A stretch of 64,000 nucleotides of DNA from Corythoichthys intestinalis. Taxonomy: Eukaryota > Chordata > Actinopteri > Syngnathiformes > Syngnathidae. Below, piece after piece: positions 20,607 through 31,291 of the stretch. The notes beneath the pieces were generated by a model, which saw only the letters and a program-made list of their open reading frames with translations, ran no database searches and had not been told where the DNA came from. Made by a program: the position numbers and the translations under genes. Numbering within the stretch: the first letter of the stretch is position 1; every line of letters starts with the position of its first letter. The DNA lies in contig NC_080410.1 of NCBI RefSeq assembly GCF_030265065.1, positions 21,434,898 through 21,498,897 on the forward strand, written 5' to 3'.

Positions 20607-23600
20607 GTACCCCCCCTCCTACGGGCGCCACTTGGCGCACCAGCCAGCCGACCAGGGTTCCGACGGTGAAAGTCACGGATGAGGGACCGACACAGAACAT
20701 GGCGGCCGGGGATCCAGCTGCGCTCCTCAGGCCCGTAACCCTCCCAGTCCACCAAGTACTGGAGACCCCGACCTCGTCGGCGGACGTCCAGCAGCCCCCG
20801 GACAGTGAAGGCGGGATGCCCATCGATGAGCCGGGGAGGAGGAGGAGCTGGCACCGGAGGAGACAGCGGACTGGATGAGACTGGCTTAATTTGGGACACA
20901 TGGAATGTGGGGTGGACTCGAAGAGAGGCAGGAAGCTTGAGGCGAACAGCGCTTGGGTTTACGACTGCCACGATCTCGTACGGGCCCACAAACCGAGGCG
21001 ACAGTTTTTTAGACTCAACCTTGAGGGGGATGTTACGGGCGCTGAGCCAGACCCGCTGTCCGACGGTGTATGTGGGCGCGGGGGTGCGGTGGCGATCGGC
21101 TTGCGTCTTGGAGCTTGAGGCCGCGCGGAGCAGGGCAGTACGAGCTGTCTTCCAGACCCGGGCACACTTGCGCATGTGGGCTTGCACCGACGGAACTGCG
21201 CATTCTGTCTCCTGTGATGGAAACAGGGGAGGTTGGTAGCCTAACGAGCATTGAAAAGGTGACAAACCTGAGGAAGCGCTTGGGAGCGTGTTGTGCGCAT
21301 ACTCGACCCAGGCTAGGTGTGTACACCAGGAGGAGGGAAGCGTACTGGACATACAGCGCAGGGCCGTCTGCAGTTGTTGATTGGCTCGCTCTGCCTGCCC
21401 GTTAGTCTGTGGATGGTATCCAGACGACAGACTAACCTTGACGCCCAGGGCCGCACAGAAAGCCTTCCAGACTTGGGAGATGAACTGGGGACCTCTGTCA
21501 GAAACAATATCAGCAGGGATGCCATGGAGGCGAAACACATTGTGGACTAGCAGATCTGCGGTCTCCTTGGCAGACGGGAGTTTGGGTAGAGCAAAGAAGC
21601 GGGCAGTCTTTGAGAAACGGTCTACGACTGTGAGGATGACTGTGTTACCCTTGGAAGGTGGGAGACCGGTGACAAAGTCCAGGGAAATGTGCGACCATGG
21701 GCGTCCAGGAACGGGAAGCGGCTGAAGAAGACCGGAACTTGGCTTGGTGGAGGTTTTGTTCCGGGCGCAAACTGTACAAGCAGCCACAAAGGCTTTCGCG
21801 TCGCCTTCCATGGAAGGCCACCAAAATCTCCGTCTAATAAAGGCCAATGTTCTACGCACGCCAGGGTGGCATGTCAAGGGTGTTGAGTGCCCCCACTCCA
21901 ATACCTGGGCTCTGACGGAATCGGGCACGAATAAACGGTTCCTGGGGCCTCCACCTGGGTCTGCTTGTTGTACTTGGGCTCGCTTGACCACCGACTCGAT
22001 CTCCCACTTGAGACTGGCCACAAAACAGGTCGGGGATAGGATGGGTTTGGGCTCTGGTCTTTCACTATCAGGTGCAAACTGGCGTGACAGAGCATCTGGC
22101 TTGGTGTTCTGTGATCCTGGGCGATAAGACAGAGTGAAGGCAAAACGGTCGAAGAAGAGAGCCCACCTCGCCTGCCTGGAGTTCAGTCTCTTGGCCGACC
22201 GAATGTACTCCAGGTTCCGATGGTCAGTCCAGATGACAAAAGGATGCTCCGCCCCTTCCAGGAGGTGGCGCCATTCCTCCAAGGCAAGCTTCACCGCCAG
22301 GAGCTCCTTGTCGCCAATGCTATAATTGCGCTCTGCCGCTGAGAGCCTGCGGGAAAAGAAGGCGCATGGGTGTACCTTGCCATCCTCCGAGCGCTGAGAG
22401 AGCACGGCTCCCACTCCAAGATCCGAAGCGTCCACCTCAACAATGAACTGGCGAGTCAGGTCGGGGTGACGAAGTATAGGTGCGGAACAGAACCTTTTCT
22501 TGAGATCGCTGAATGCCACTTCAGCTTCACACGTCCACTTGAACGGCGTAGATGGTGAGGTCAGGGCTGTGAGGGGGGCGGCCACCCGGCTGTAGTCCCT
22601 GATGAACCGCCTATAGAAGTTTGCGAAGCCCAAGAAGCGCTGCAGTCCTTTCCGCGTTGTCGGTCTGGGCCAATCAGCGACCGCCGTCACCTTGGCAGGG
22701 TCCATCTTCAGCTTTCCCTCAGCAACGACAAAGCCGAGGAATGTGGTCTGGGAGACATGGAACTCACATTTCTCTGCTTTGACGTACAGCTGGTTCTCAA
22801 GCAGTCTCTGGAGCACCTGCCGTACGTGGTTTACGTGAGCTGCGGGGGATTCGGAAAACACAAGTATATCGTCCAGGTAAACGAAAACAAATTTGCCTAT
22901 CATGTCCCGCAGGACATCATTGACCAGGCACTGGAAGACAGCAGGCGCATTAGTTAAGCCAAAGGGCATCACCAAATACTCATAGTGGCCGCGATGAGTA
23001 TTAAAGGCTGTCTTCCATTCGTCCCCCTCACGAATGCGGACGAGATGGTAGGCTTGGCGCAGGTCGAGCTTGGTGAACAATGAGGCTCCATGAAGGTGAG
23101 AAAAGGCAGAGTCAATGAGCGGGAGTGGATACCTGTTCCTGATTGTAATGCTGTTTAGGCCTCTGTAGTCCACACAAGGCCTCAGGGTCTTGTCCTTTTT
23201 GCCCACGAAGAAGAAGCCAGCCCCCACCGGTGAAGAAGAGGGACGGATTATGCCCGCAGCCAAAGATTCAGAAATGTATTCATCCATATCTTGGCGTTCC
23301 TGGCGTGAGATGTTGAATAGCCGACCACTGGGTAGAGGCTCCCCTGGCTTCAAGTTGATGGCACAATCGTAGGGCCTATGAGGTGGTAGCGTCTTGGCAC
23401 GGCTTTTGCTGAAAACAGGAGCAAGATCATGATAACAGGCTGGAACGAGGGACAGGTCGACCTGCTCCGGAGCTGGTGGTGGAACAGCGACATCGGCAGC
23501 AGATCCTAAGCAATTATTGAGGCAAAAGTCACTCCAAGCCGCAACGCTGCCCCTCCTCCAGTCAATGTTGGGGTTGTGGGTCTTTAACCAGGGCAGGCCG

Positions 23601-24919
23601 AGAACTAAGGGCACTTGTAGATTCTCGAAAACATAAAACTTTGTTACCTCTCTGTGGTTTCCTGAGAGTACCAAGGACAATGGCGCAGTCTCCTGAGTGA
23701 CACAATACAGCAAGTCGCCATTGAGGGCCCGAGCCTTGATGGGGGTTTTTAAGGGCAGCAGGGAGACCCCTAACTGATCCACCAGGGCGCGGTCGATCAG
23801 GTTATCGTCTGCACCAGAGTCAATGAAGGCATATAACGGCATGGACAGATCTTTCCAACAAAGCATGGCAGATAGCTTCAAACGAACAGTGGTAACGGTT
23901 TGATCATGACTCACCGGGCCGACCTTGTTGGGAGGTGTAGTTCTCTTCCCTGACCGCAGTGGGCAATTGGCGACAAAATGGTTATCACCCCCGCAGTAAA
24001 GGCACAGATTGGCGCCCCGCCGGCGCTCCCTCTCTGCGGTGGATAGCCGTGCACGGCCCAGCTGCATCGGCTCGGGCCCAGCACTAGGGGGCGATGCAGC
24101 TGGAAAGCCGTGTCCCCCCTGGGATGAAGCGTTGAGCGGGGTATGTGGCAGGGCAGACGAAGAAGTCAGCGGTCCCGGAATTCTCGAACGTTCCCTGCGG
24201 CGCTCACGGAGACGACAATCAAGTCTGATAGAAAGGCTAACGAGCTGGTCGAGGTCAGCTGGTTCATCACGGGCGGCCAATTCGTCCTTGATTGAGTCAT
24301 TCAGTGCACCCCGGAAGACCTCTTGGAGTGCTTCATCGTTGAAGCGACTCTCGGCGGCAAGCGTCCTAAAGCGGATTGCAAATTCGGCTACGCTGTCTGT
24401 GCCTTGCCGGAGCGACATGAGACGCTTCGCCGCCTCCCTGCCGCGCACTGGGTGATCGAACACCCTCTTCATTTCATCCGTAAAGGCGTCAAATGAGGAG
24501 CAGGCGGGAGAGCGCCCCTCCCATGTTGCTGTGGCCCATTCGAGCGCGGAGCCCCGAAGGCAGCCGATAAGATATGCTATTTTAGCTTCTTCGGAAGCAT
24601 ACGAGCGGGGCTGCTGCCTGAAGACGAGTGCACATTGAACCAGAAAAGCTCGGCAAGTCCCCAGGTCCCCATAATAGGGAGCAGGTGTCGGAACGAACGG
24701 CTCTCTGAGGGCATAAGGGGCTGTGTTGGACAAATCTGGAGCAGGAGGAGCACGCTCGGAGGCCTGAAGGGAGGAGAGCCCAGCCTGGAGGCGATTAAGG
24801 GTTTCGGCAAAGTCGCGCACCTGATTCATGAGGGCTGTGATCGCCTCACTGTGTTGCTCCAGAAGGCCGTCCTGGGCAGCTACTCGGCGACGGAGCGGGT
24901 TGGTCTCTGCTGGGTCCAT
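20585..24919 (-). CDS. Gag-Pol polyprotein of the gypsy element (1444 aa)
   Basis: A single frame. In order: an N-terminal coiled region ('[20 protein letters not shown]'); a Ty3-type capsid region around residues 80-240 related to the domain later domesticated in mammalian PEG10/RTL genes; a CCHC zinc knuckle ('[14 protein letters not shown]'); an aspartic protease ('[12 protein letters not shown]'); reverse transcriptase with '[11 protein letters not shown]'; RNase H ('[14 protein letters not shown]'); an integrase with the HHCC finger ('[20 protein letters not shown]', 'CTVCARNKT') and '[13 protein letters not shown]'; and a C-terminal chromodomain ('[17 protein letters not shown]'). The gag-pol fusion in one frame and the chromodomain fit the sushi/chromovirus group of fish. 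It ends inside the 3' LTR edge. Confidence 0.93.
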   Translation of the reverse strand: MDPAETNPLRRRVAAQDGLLEQHSEAITALMNQVRDFAETLNRLQAGLSSLQASERAPPAPDLSNTAPYALREPFVPTPAPYYGDLGTCRAFLVQCALVFRQQPRSYASEEAKIAYLIGCLRGSALEWATATWEGRSPACSSFDAFTDEMKRVFDHPVRGREAAKRLMSLRQGTDSVAEFAIRFRTLAAESRFNDEALQEVFRGALNDSIKDELAARDEPADLDQLVSLSIRLDCRLRERRRERSRIPGPLTSSSALPHTPLNASSQGGHGFPAASPPSAGPEPMQLGRARLSTAERERRRGANLCLYCGGDNHFVANCPLRSGKRTTPPNKVGPVSHDQTVTTVRLKLSAMLCWKDLSMPLYAFIDSGADDNLIDRALVDQLGVSLLPLKTPIKARALNGDLLYCVTQETAPLSLVLSGNHREVTKFYVFENLQVPLVLGLPWLKTHNPNIDWRRGSVAAWSDFCLNNCLGSAADVAVPPPAPEQVDLSLVPACYHDLAPVFSKSRAKTLPPHRPYDCAINLKPGEPLPSGRLFNISRQERQDMDEYISESLAAGIIRPSSSPVGAGFFFVGKKDKTLRPCVDYRGLNSITIRNRYPLPLIDSAFSHLHGASLFTKLDLRQAYHLVRIREGDEWKTAFNTHRGHYEYLVMPFGLTNAPAVFQCLVNDVLRDMIGKFVFVYLDDILVFSESPAAHVNHVRQVLQRLLENQLYVKAEKCEFHVSQTTFLGFVVAEGKLKMDPAKVTAVADWPRPTTRKGLQRFLGFANFYRRFIRDYSRVAAPLTALTSPSTPFKWTCEAEVAFSDLKKRFCSAPILRHPDLTRQFIVEVDASDLGVGAVLSQRSEDGKVHPCAFFSRRLSAAERNYSIGDKELLAVKLALEEWRHLLEGAEHPFVIWTDHRNLEYIRSAKRLNSRQARWALFFDRFAFTLSYRPGSQNTKPDALSRQFAPDSERPEPKPILSPTCFVASLKWEIESVVKRAQVQQADPGGGPRNRLFVPDSVRAQVLEWGHSTPLTCHPGVRRTLAFIRRRFWWPSMEGDAKAFVAACTVCARNKTSTKPSSGLLQPLPVPGRPWSHISLDFVTGLPPSKGNTVILTVVDRFSKTARFFALPKLPSAKETADLLVHNVFRLHGIPADIVSDRGPQFISQVWKAFCAALGVKVSLSSGYHPQTNGQAERANQQLQTALRCMSSTLPSSWCTHLAWVEYAHNTLPSASSGLSPFQCSLGYQPPLFPSQETECAVPSVQAHMRKCARVWKTARTALLRAASSSKTQADRHRTPAPTYTVGQRVWLSARNIPLKVESKKLSPRFVGPYEIVAVVNPSAVRLKLPASLRVHPTFHVSQIKPVSSSPLSPPVPAPPPPRLIDGHPAFTVRGLLDVRRRGRGLQYLVDWEGYGPEERSWIPGRHVLCRSLIRDFHRRNPGRLAGAPSGARRRGGTVRASGP

Positions 24920-24937
24920 TTCTTGGCCAGATCAAGC

Positions 24938-25363
24938 TGTTACGTTTCTGGGTGAGCGGGGGACCCAGATGCAGAGAGGAAGGCAAGGTGGTAGAGTTGA
25001 CAAATGTTTATTGCAGAATACAAAGATGGTCTGTGTCCAAAAAGTCAGGCGGCAGTTGTTGAGTGACCAGGTAAGTTGTCAAGGCAGGCAGGCAATGTAG
25101 AATCTGTAAGCAAGGCAAAGTGAGTAGGATATCAGAAATACTTGTAACAAGGCAAATGCTAGAGTCACAAACTCGTCAAGTAGAGTAGTTGATCTGGCGA
25201 TGAAGTGATGCCAGGGACTGGCTTAAGTAGGCTGCTAACGATGATCGACTGCACCTGGTCCCAGGCTCACCCATCTGCCCAATCCTGCAATCAAGACATG
25301 CACGCACACACACACACACAAACAAGGAGGAGGAGCAGGGCTCAGGGGCCGGAGGCCCTGACA
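24938..25363 (-). repeat. 5' LTR of the gypsy element
   Basis: 426 bp, TG...CA ends, followed on the right by the duplicated 'gttgg' and the resumed Tc1 sequence. The gag start codon lies 18 bases from its inner edge. Confidence 0.92.
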
Positions 25364-25368
25364 GTTGG

Positions 25369-25704
25369 TATCTGCACAAGACCTGAGACTGGGACGGAGA
25401 TTTATCTTCCAACAGGACAATGATCCAAAACATAGAGCTAAATTTACAATGGAATGGTTCAAAAATAAACGTATCCAGGTGTTAGAATGGCCAAGTCAAA
25501 GTCCAGACCTGAATCCAATCGAGAATCTGTGGAAAGAGCTGAAGACTGCTGTTCACAAACACTCTCCATCCTCACTGAGCTCGAGCTGTTTTGCAAGGAA
25601 GAATGGGCAAGAATGTCAGTCTCTCGATGTGCAAAACTGATAGAAACATACCCCAAGCGACTTACAGCTGTAATTGGAGCAAAAGGTGGCGCAACAAAGT
25701 ATTA
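25369..25704 (+). pseudogene. Tc1 transposase, C-terminal third
   Basis: Resumes directly after the gypsy duplication with '[20 protein letters not shown]' (second catalytic Asp) and '[20 protein letters not shown]' (third acidic residue, Glu). A small deletion near 25565 shifts the frame; the end '[20 protein letters not shown]' and 'ATKY' is then read in the next frame to about 25704. So the Tc1 copy was already, or has since become, defective apart from the LTR insertion. Confidence 0.85.
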
Positions 25705-25926
25705 ACGCAAGGGGGCCGAATAATATTGCACGCCCCACTTTTCAGTTTTTTATTTGTTAAAAAAGTTTAAATTATCCAATAAATTTTGTTCCACTTCACG
25801 ATTGTGTCCCACTTGTTGTTGATTCTTGACAAAAAATTTAAATTTTATATCTTTATGTTTGAAGCCTGAAATGTGGCGAAAGGTTGCAAGGTTCAAGGGG
25901 GCCGAATAATTTTGCAAGGCACTGTA

Positions 25927-27159
25927 AATAGAGTAGGTTTAAGACACACTACAAAACACAGGTAGCATTCACTTACAGGAAAGGCAAACCTACTTTAGAT
26001 GTTCTTTAGTTTAAATTTAGATTGATATGAAAATGAAAGGAATGGAAAATGACAAAGATGGAAAGGAACAGTTTGTGATCATAGGCATACTACTGTATAT
26101 AACTCAACAGGAGCTGCAATATGACATGGGCGTGCATGTTTGACTGTTCACTGTTGACAGAATTAACAAGATGGATTGTTAGGTGTGTTGGGCTCGGCAT
26201 ACTCAATATATCCTACTCAGATGCTACAAAACTGATAGGTTAGATTAACAGTGACCACCCTAAATTTCCGGCATGTGAAACCCAAGATTATGAAGGCTTT
26301 AAAGGGAAGGGAATAAAATATTTTTCATTGGTAATCTGATGGCCTCATCACTACCAAATAAAGCAGCGTTTTTCTTGCTGAAAAAACAAAAGGATCCACA
26401 AAAAGCAGCAAGAAAAGGTAACTGCAATGAAAACCAGGGAAAATGCCTAAATACTAGAATAGAGTATAGTAGAATAGAATTTTATTGAACATTTGTCTCT
26501 TCAGGAGAGGCGATTGGGAATAGATTTATATTCGCAATGCCTAACTGGCTTAGGATTATAGAGTGAACAAAACAAATCAAAACTTAATTAAATAAATCAA
26601 GACATATATAGACCATAACTGTGCACTAAGTAATTACATCCGGAATACAATAACTCCCAAAGCTAATATTGTCCGCTGGAGGACGCACTTACGCCGATTT
26701 GCATGCCTCTAAGCATCGGAAGACTCTCAACATGGCAAGCAAGGGAGAGAATTGTTCATTTGTGAACATAAAGCAAGTGAAGAAAATATCGTGAGGCTTT
26801 TTGTATTTTTCTTCCTTAGTTTTGGGGGCTCACAACAACACCAAAAACCCTTTTCAAATCATTGAATGGTAAATTTAAAATGATTTCTTGATCAAATAAA
26901 TGTGTTTTATTTTTTAAAAAATGCATGCAGTATGTAAAGACAATGTGATGTGTAAATTGCACGTTAAAATGATTTTTTTTTTTTTTTAATTACTTCTTTT
27001 TGTTCTGAAATTTTAGATTGATTCAACAATTTAAAGGGATCCATGGATAGAAAGACTTGTAGTTCTTAAAAGATAAATGTTATTAGGAGTTAAAATAATT
27101 TGATATTGAAACCCCTCTTGATGTTTTTGATTTTATACGTTTTTAAAACGCTCTTGTTT
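25927..27159. other. Intergenic, little recognised
   Basis: AT-rich. A segment near 27030-27130 ('gatccatggatagaaagact') resembles fish repeat DNA I have met in hAT families, but no boundary could be set. Nothing coding was seen. Confidence 0.4.
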
Positions 27160-27475
27160 AGCACAGCATATCCATAACTATCTATATATTTTAATCTATT
27201 GGCTTTGTATTCCTCTTGTGCTTTATCTCCATTGATGATTTCAATTATTATTAGTAGTAGTTGTATTTTTTATTTTTATTTGTTCTTATTTTATTCGTGA
27301 TTACATGCGATTTTTATGCATAATTTTATTTCCTGTTTCAATTGTCTTTGTTTTTACATTCTACTGATTTAAAGTGATTTTTATGATCTTCATGTGATGT
27401 AAAGCACTTTGAATTGCCTTGTGTTGAATTGTGCTATATAAATAAAATTGCCTGGCCTTACCTTACAGTTTGTAA
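27160..27475 (+). mobile_element. LINE L2-type 3' UTR, copy 2
   Basis: Matches the 3' UTR of the copy at 2185-2810: 'cacagcatatccataactat', 'ttcctcttgtgctttatc', and the tail 'gtaaagcactttgaattgcc' followed by 'tgtgctatataaataaaatt' and a short 'gccttacc' repeat. It is 5'-truncated inside the 3' UTR. Confidence 0.75.
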
Positions 27476-27571
27476 AATTAGTTTAACTTGTAGGTCGCCA
27501 TTGTTGTTGACGTCACAGGCTGGAGACGTCACATGGTTACGTTGCCGGGCTTCCACAGTATGACTCAAGCA

Positions 27572-27690
27572 CAGTGGTTCTTAACCTTGTTAATGCTACC
27601 GAACCCCACCTCATATGCACATTCACCGAACCCTACTTTAGTGTTAAATAAAATATGATTTTTTTTTTTTTTTTCAAATTCAGGACATAT
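27572..27690 (+). mobile_element. Left end of a hAT element of the 15153-17344 family
   Basis: Starts 'cagtggttcttaaccttgtt' and includes 'accgaaccc' motifs shared with 15153. The right end was not found nearby, so this is a truncated or diverged copy. Confidence 0.5.
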
Positions 27691-27699
27691 AGTTTTTCT

Positions 27700-28784
27700 A
27701 CCAGTGCACAAAATAAACCGTACAGAACAAAACCAACATACGCAATCAGAGCGAAAGCGTTCCATTCATATGGTTGTGGAGCAAGCGCCGCAATCGAATC
27801 GTTCCACTTTGGAGGCTGGAATCAAAAGTTTGCGTCTTTGCCTTCCGTTTTCACCGTCACCATGTAAAGGCGAGGCCATTCTGCAACACAATCGTTGCAT
27901 CTTGGTCTCGCAGCGTCACCATGTAAACAGTCCCTTAGTGTTCTCAACAAGAACAACAACAAAGTGAGCGAGAACTTGAGACCTCCAACTTAAAATGTAG
28001 CCTCTTTTCTAAGCTAACACTTTAAGAAGGAGCCTTTTTGAGGGGTTGTGGACGGTGGTGAGCGTCAATATCGACAAATCAATTAGTCTGTTTTTGTTTT
28101 TCAACTACAGTGATACCTCATTTCTCGCTGCTAACGGGGACCAGAACCCCCCACAATAAGTGAAAAACTGCAAAGTAACGCCCCCCCCTTAAAGAGGTAA
28201 TCCGAAGAAAACCACGACAGATCTGGTCCATCCTCTTCCTCGAGTTGATGAAATAATGCATATGCTTGCGCAAAATTTAGTTTTCGATTTATTCCGCAAG
28301 TTTCAAAGTCGCTCGCTCAACCCAACCGGCTGTCGCTCACTACCGCGCCTCCCTCTTCTTAGGTGGCGCATCGCTCGGCAAGTTATGAAAAACGTTCACA
28401 TTATGTCCATCCTTCTGGCCTTCAAAATGGCTCCTGGGATATGAAGTCTTTCGTGGTGCTTTCTGTTTTGAAAAAGGACAAGAAATGATGGACATAAACA
28501 CATGGTCCATGCAGCGTTTTAATGCTTATTTATGAGGGCAATAAAACTATGAAACTCAAATGACATTATTTCCCGTTTTACTTGGTCGATCGACTTCAAG
28601 TAAAAACAGGCGTGGACCTCAAATTCCGCACATTCAAATGAGACCAACCGGCAGCATGTGGGTGATGTAATTAAATTAAAATAATTTCTCAGTATGCATG
28701 CTTGCTCAGTGTGAAACTTAAGCGAACTTTTATCGCGCTGCGCTGTTTTGTTTCATTTTTTTGTCTTAATGTCATTCTATAATA
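27700..28784. other. Intergenic, nothing firm
   Basis: Open frames at 27655-27967 and 28256-28444 have no recognisable domain. Bases 28112-28190 ('cagtgatacctcatttctcg' then 'aataagtgaaaaactgcaaa') look like one terminus of a pogo/mariner-type element, without a visible partner. Confidence 0.35.
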
Positions 28785-28885
28785 CTTTCCTGTCTTATAT
28801 TTATCATGAGCCATGTTTGTCTTTGTTGTAAAGCACTTTGAGGACCTTTAGGGTTTTGTAAAGGGCTATATAAATGAATATGATT
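28785..28885 (+). repeat. LINE or SINE 3' tail
   Basis: 'gtaaagcactttgaggacct' followed by 'aaagggctatataaatg' and 'attgattg' repeats is the shared 3' tail of L2/CR1-type LINEs and the SINEs that parasitise them. No head was recognised. Confidence 0.55.
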
Positions 28886-29426
28886 GATTGAAGCTAAATG
28901 ATGATTGACACATGCAGTGCCTTGAAGTTTCGGGTTGCAAGCATCTCTGTGAGACAAGAGACTATGTGATCAGATCGTCATCCTTTTCCATTTTTAATTT
29001 GGCTCTCCATTTATGATATCAGAATAAATACACAGTGGTTAAAATATTTTGTATCTAAAGATTTTTCTAGCCTTGCAGAGCAAGACTGCCCTGCCTGAAT
29101 CATCATCACATGTGAAATATTTCCATGGCGGATATATGGAACAGTCCGTGTGGCGTGTCAGGAGCAAAGTCCAGTGTGAGTGTGTATTGTTATGGGCTCC
29201 AATCAGCAACGTCAGTTTAGGGCCATAAAGTCTACAGGAAAGCCTTGTGTGCTGTAACTTGACATCACACCAACACGATGACTTTCTCTTTTAATGCCTA
29301 TCTTTTCTGGTTAATGGGATCTGCTTTACAATTTGTTTTGATGGGTATTCCAATGATAGGAGAGGATTTCTGAGAGGACATTTGTTTTGTTTTTTATGTC
29401 AAAGAAATTTGCCGGACCAACCAGCC
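28886..29426. promoter_or_regulatory. Upstream region of the second myadm-like gene
   Basis: No TATA box was fixed. A splice acceptor with a long pyrimidine tract ('tttgttttgttttttatgtc' then 'aaag') ends at 29404, so the coding exon probably starts at 29405 with 22 bases of 5' UTR and an upstream non-coding exon that I could not locate. Confidence 0.4.
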
Positions 29427-30278
29427 ATGATCCACGTCGATGTTCACTCTCTCACCCAGCCACTGGGCATCCTGCGAGTGATGACCACCATCCTCACGTG
29501 TATGACTTTTAGCTTAGTAGCATCGGTGGGGCATGTCAACTCTCCTTACTGGGCCTGGTGCATGTTCACCTGGTGTTTCTGCTGCTTCTTTACTCTCCTA
29601 ATTGTTATCCTGGAATTCACCACCTTGAGCACCAAGTTGCCGTTTGCCTGGGAAGACTTCACCACTGCCTTCGCCATGCTAGCGAGCGTCATGTGCTTGA
29701 CTGCAAACATCATCTACCCAACATTTTTCGCCTGCAATATCTGCTACCGACAGATCGGCGCTTCTGTCTTGGCTGTGTTGTGTTGCGCGGCCTACTTTGG
29801 CGAGGTGTCCCTAACTCGCCGTCAGCGGCGTGGGGAAATCCATGGGTTTCTCTCTACATATGCTGGTATAATGAAGATGATGGAAGCTTTTATTGCCTGT
29901 CTTATCTTCACCTCTCTTGAGACAAGTCATTACACAAAAAGCCCAGGACTCCAGTGGTGTGTGGCCGTGTATTCCCTGTGCTTCATCTTAGCCATGCTCA
30001 TCATCCTGCTCACTGTTGGACAGCTGACCACACTACTGCCATTCTTTGACAAGATAGTAATTGTCTATGACATTTTGGCTGCAGTGATGTACTTGACAGC
30101 TATGGTGATCTGGCCACTTTATAGCTTTCCAAACAATAAGAGACCGCCAGACTGTGGATACATGTGTTCATGGGACAAACTGGTGATGGTCACCATGATG
30201 ACAATTTTCAACTTTTGTGTTTACATCGGGGACTCTATCTACTCCTTATGGCTTGTGTTGTGTGTCAGAACAGAGTGA
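29427..30278 (+). CDS. myadm: MYADM-like protein, complete intronless coding region (283 aa)
   Basis: The frame is open further 5', but the first ATG with family similarity behind it is at 29427 ('MIHVDVHSLTQPLGILRVMT'). MYADM proteins are MARVEL-domain proteins with two four-span modules that organise membrane domains and junctions. Conserved blocks in order: 'LTQPLGILRVMTTILTCMTF', 'MFTWCFC', 'FTTAFAMLASVMCLTANIIY', 'RRGEIHGFLSTYAGIMKMME', 'LQWCVAVYSLCFILAMLIIL', 'LTAMVIWPLYSF' and a C-terminal 'WDKLVMVTMMTIFNFCVYIG'. No gap or stop is present. At the position of the 6-kb intron of the paralogue at 5251, this gene reads straight through ('SVM-CLTANII'). A variant polyadenylation signal ATTAAA lies at 30436. 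Confidence 0.92.
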   Translation: MIHVDVHSLTQPLGILRVMTTILTCMTFSLVASVGHVNSPYWAWCMFTWCFCCFFTLLIVILEFTTLSTKLPFAWEDFTTAFAMLASVMCLTANIIYPTFFACNICYRQIGASVLAVLCCAAYFGEVSLTRRQRRGEIHGFLSTYAGIMKMMEAFIACLIFTSLETSHYTKSPGLQWCVAVYSLCFILAMLIILLTVGQLTTLLPFFDKIVIVYDILAAVMYLTAMVIWPLYSFPNNKRPPDCGYMCSWDKLVMVTMMTIFNFCVYIGDSIYSLWLVLCVRTE

Positions 30279-31283
30279 AGCTGTTGTTTAAACTCTGCTT
30301 AAATCATTGTCTTATACAGTACAATAGAAGGCCTAGTGTATTTTTTATTATTGACTATTGAATGACTGGAGTTGCTTTGTGGTATACTTTCTATTTTGAT
30401 GTACCTTTGTTTGAAGAGCAGGGGCATGGTTAATGATTAAAACTATCGCTGCCATAAACCAAGAAATAGTCAAACTTTGGATCCATTTATTACTACTGTA
30501 AACCCGTACATCACTGCTACTATGGTTGAGCCATTCTTTATTTCTCTTACTACCTAGTGCTTCTAGCAGTAACTCAAGTAGAAAAAACATTGCTTTGACG
30601 TTAATGTATTCATTCTTCTTTTTAAGAGTAATCCTCCAGATTTTGCACTACCTTGCAGCGCCATCTCTGAAATGGCACTTAAATGAAATCGAATCAAACA
30701 AGACAACTGAAGCGAGAATTCTCTCTGTCAGTCAAGCATGCTGAAGTCAATAGCCTTTGTAGGACAACAAGATTTGCTGTGATTTGGGTTGCACCAGGGA
30801 CAGTCGGATGTAGCTTTCTAAATTATGTGGATGATTGATTCAAATGCACAATTACACAAAGAAACTAAAAGGCAATTAGACTATTCATCTGAAAACCAGG
30901 ATGACAAGGTTGGATCCGGCTCGCTAAAAATTAAGAGTGGGACTTTAAAATTATTTTAATCGTAAAGTCTGTTCCAAAGACAGAATGTAAATAATATGAT
31001 GTATAGACATGATAACCAATAGCCATGTGGATAACTGGGCAAAAATGTTGCTTCATTTAACCCACGTATAGAAAATGTTTTTTTTTTACGCCCAGTAGTA
31101 TCCATTCATTATCTTTGGCAGGTCCTTATAAAGTTCTCGGGTGACTCTCAAGAGCAGTGAAAGGTCACTGTTAGAATTATTGTGTACACCGTAAACATTT
31201 ATGCTTTCCTTATTATCGTTAGTCACGTCACTAGACACCAACTTCTGCCCAGTCAGCCTTTCCTTTGTCCTGGGCCATGTGGA
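30279..31283. other. 3' UTR of the second myadm-like gene and intergenic DNA
   Basis: ATTAAA at 30436-30441 is the best polyadenylation signal. Beyond it nothing recognisable was found. Confidence 0.45.
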
Positions 31284-31291
31284 CCCCATGT

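Larger units (their letters stand above)
20181..25363 (-). mobile_element. Ty3/gypsy chromovirus-type LTR element (sushi-like), looks whole
   Basis: A complete LTR element on the minus strand with a 5-bp target duplication 'gttgg' at 20176-20180 and 25364-25368. The LTRs are 24938-25363 (5' in element sense) and 20181-20606 (3'), 426 bp each, beginning and ending TG...CA and identical as far as I can see by eye. A G-rich polypurine tract sits just inside the 3' LTR at about 20607-20625. One long gag-pol frame fills the interior. I did not assign the primer binding site. No breaks were seen, so it looks whole; identical LTRs imply a very recent insertion, younger than the Tc1 it sits in. Confidence 0.92.
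19112..25924 (+). mobile_element. Tc1-like transposon split by an LTR element
   Basis: Inverted ends 'cagtgccttgcaaaagtatt' and 'aataattttgcaaggcactg' are flanked by TA at 19110-19111 and 25925-25926. Without the inserted LTR element (20181-25363 plus a 5-bp duplication) the transposon is about 1.6 kb, full length for Tc1. Its transposase is encoded on the plus strand in two pieces (next two entries). Apart from the insertion it is well preserved. Confidence 0.9.

Noticed and set aside
20666-24955. Plus-strand open frames across the LTR element
   Set aside because: Antisense shadows of the gag-pol frame; none has a recognisable domain.
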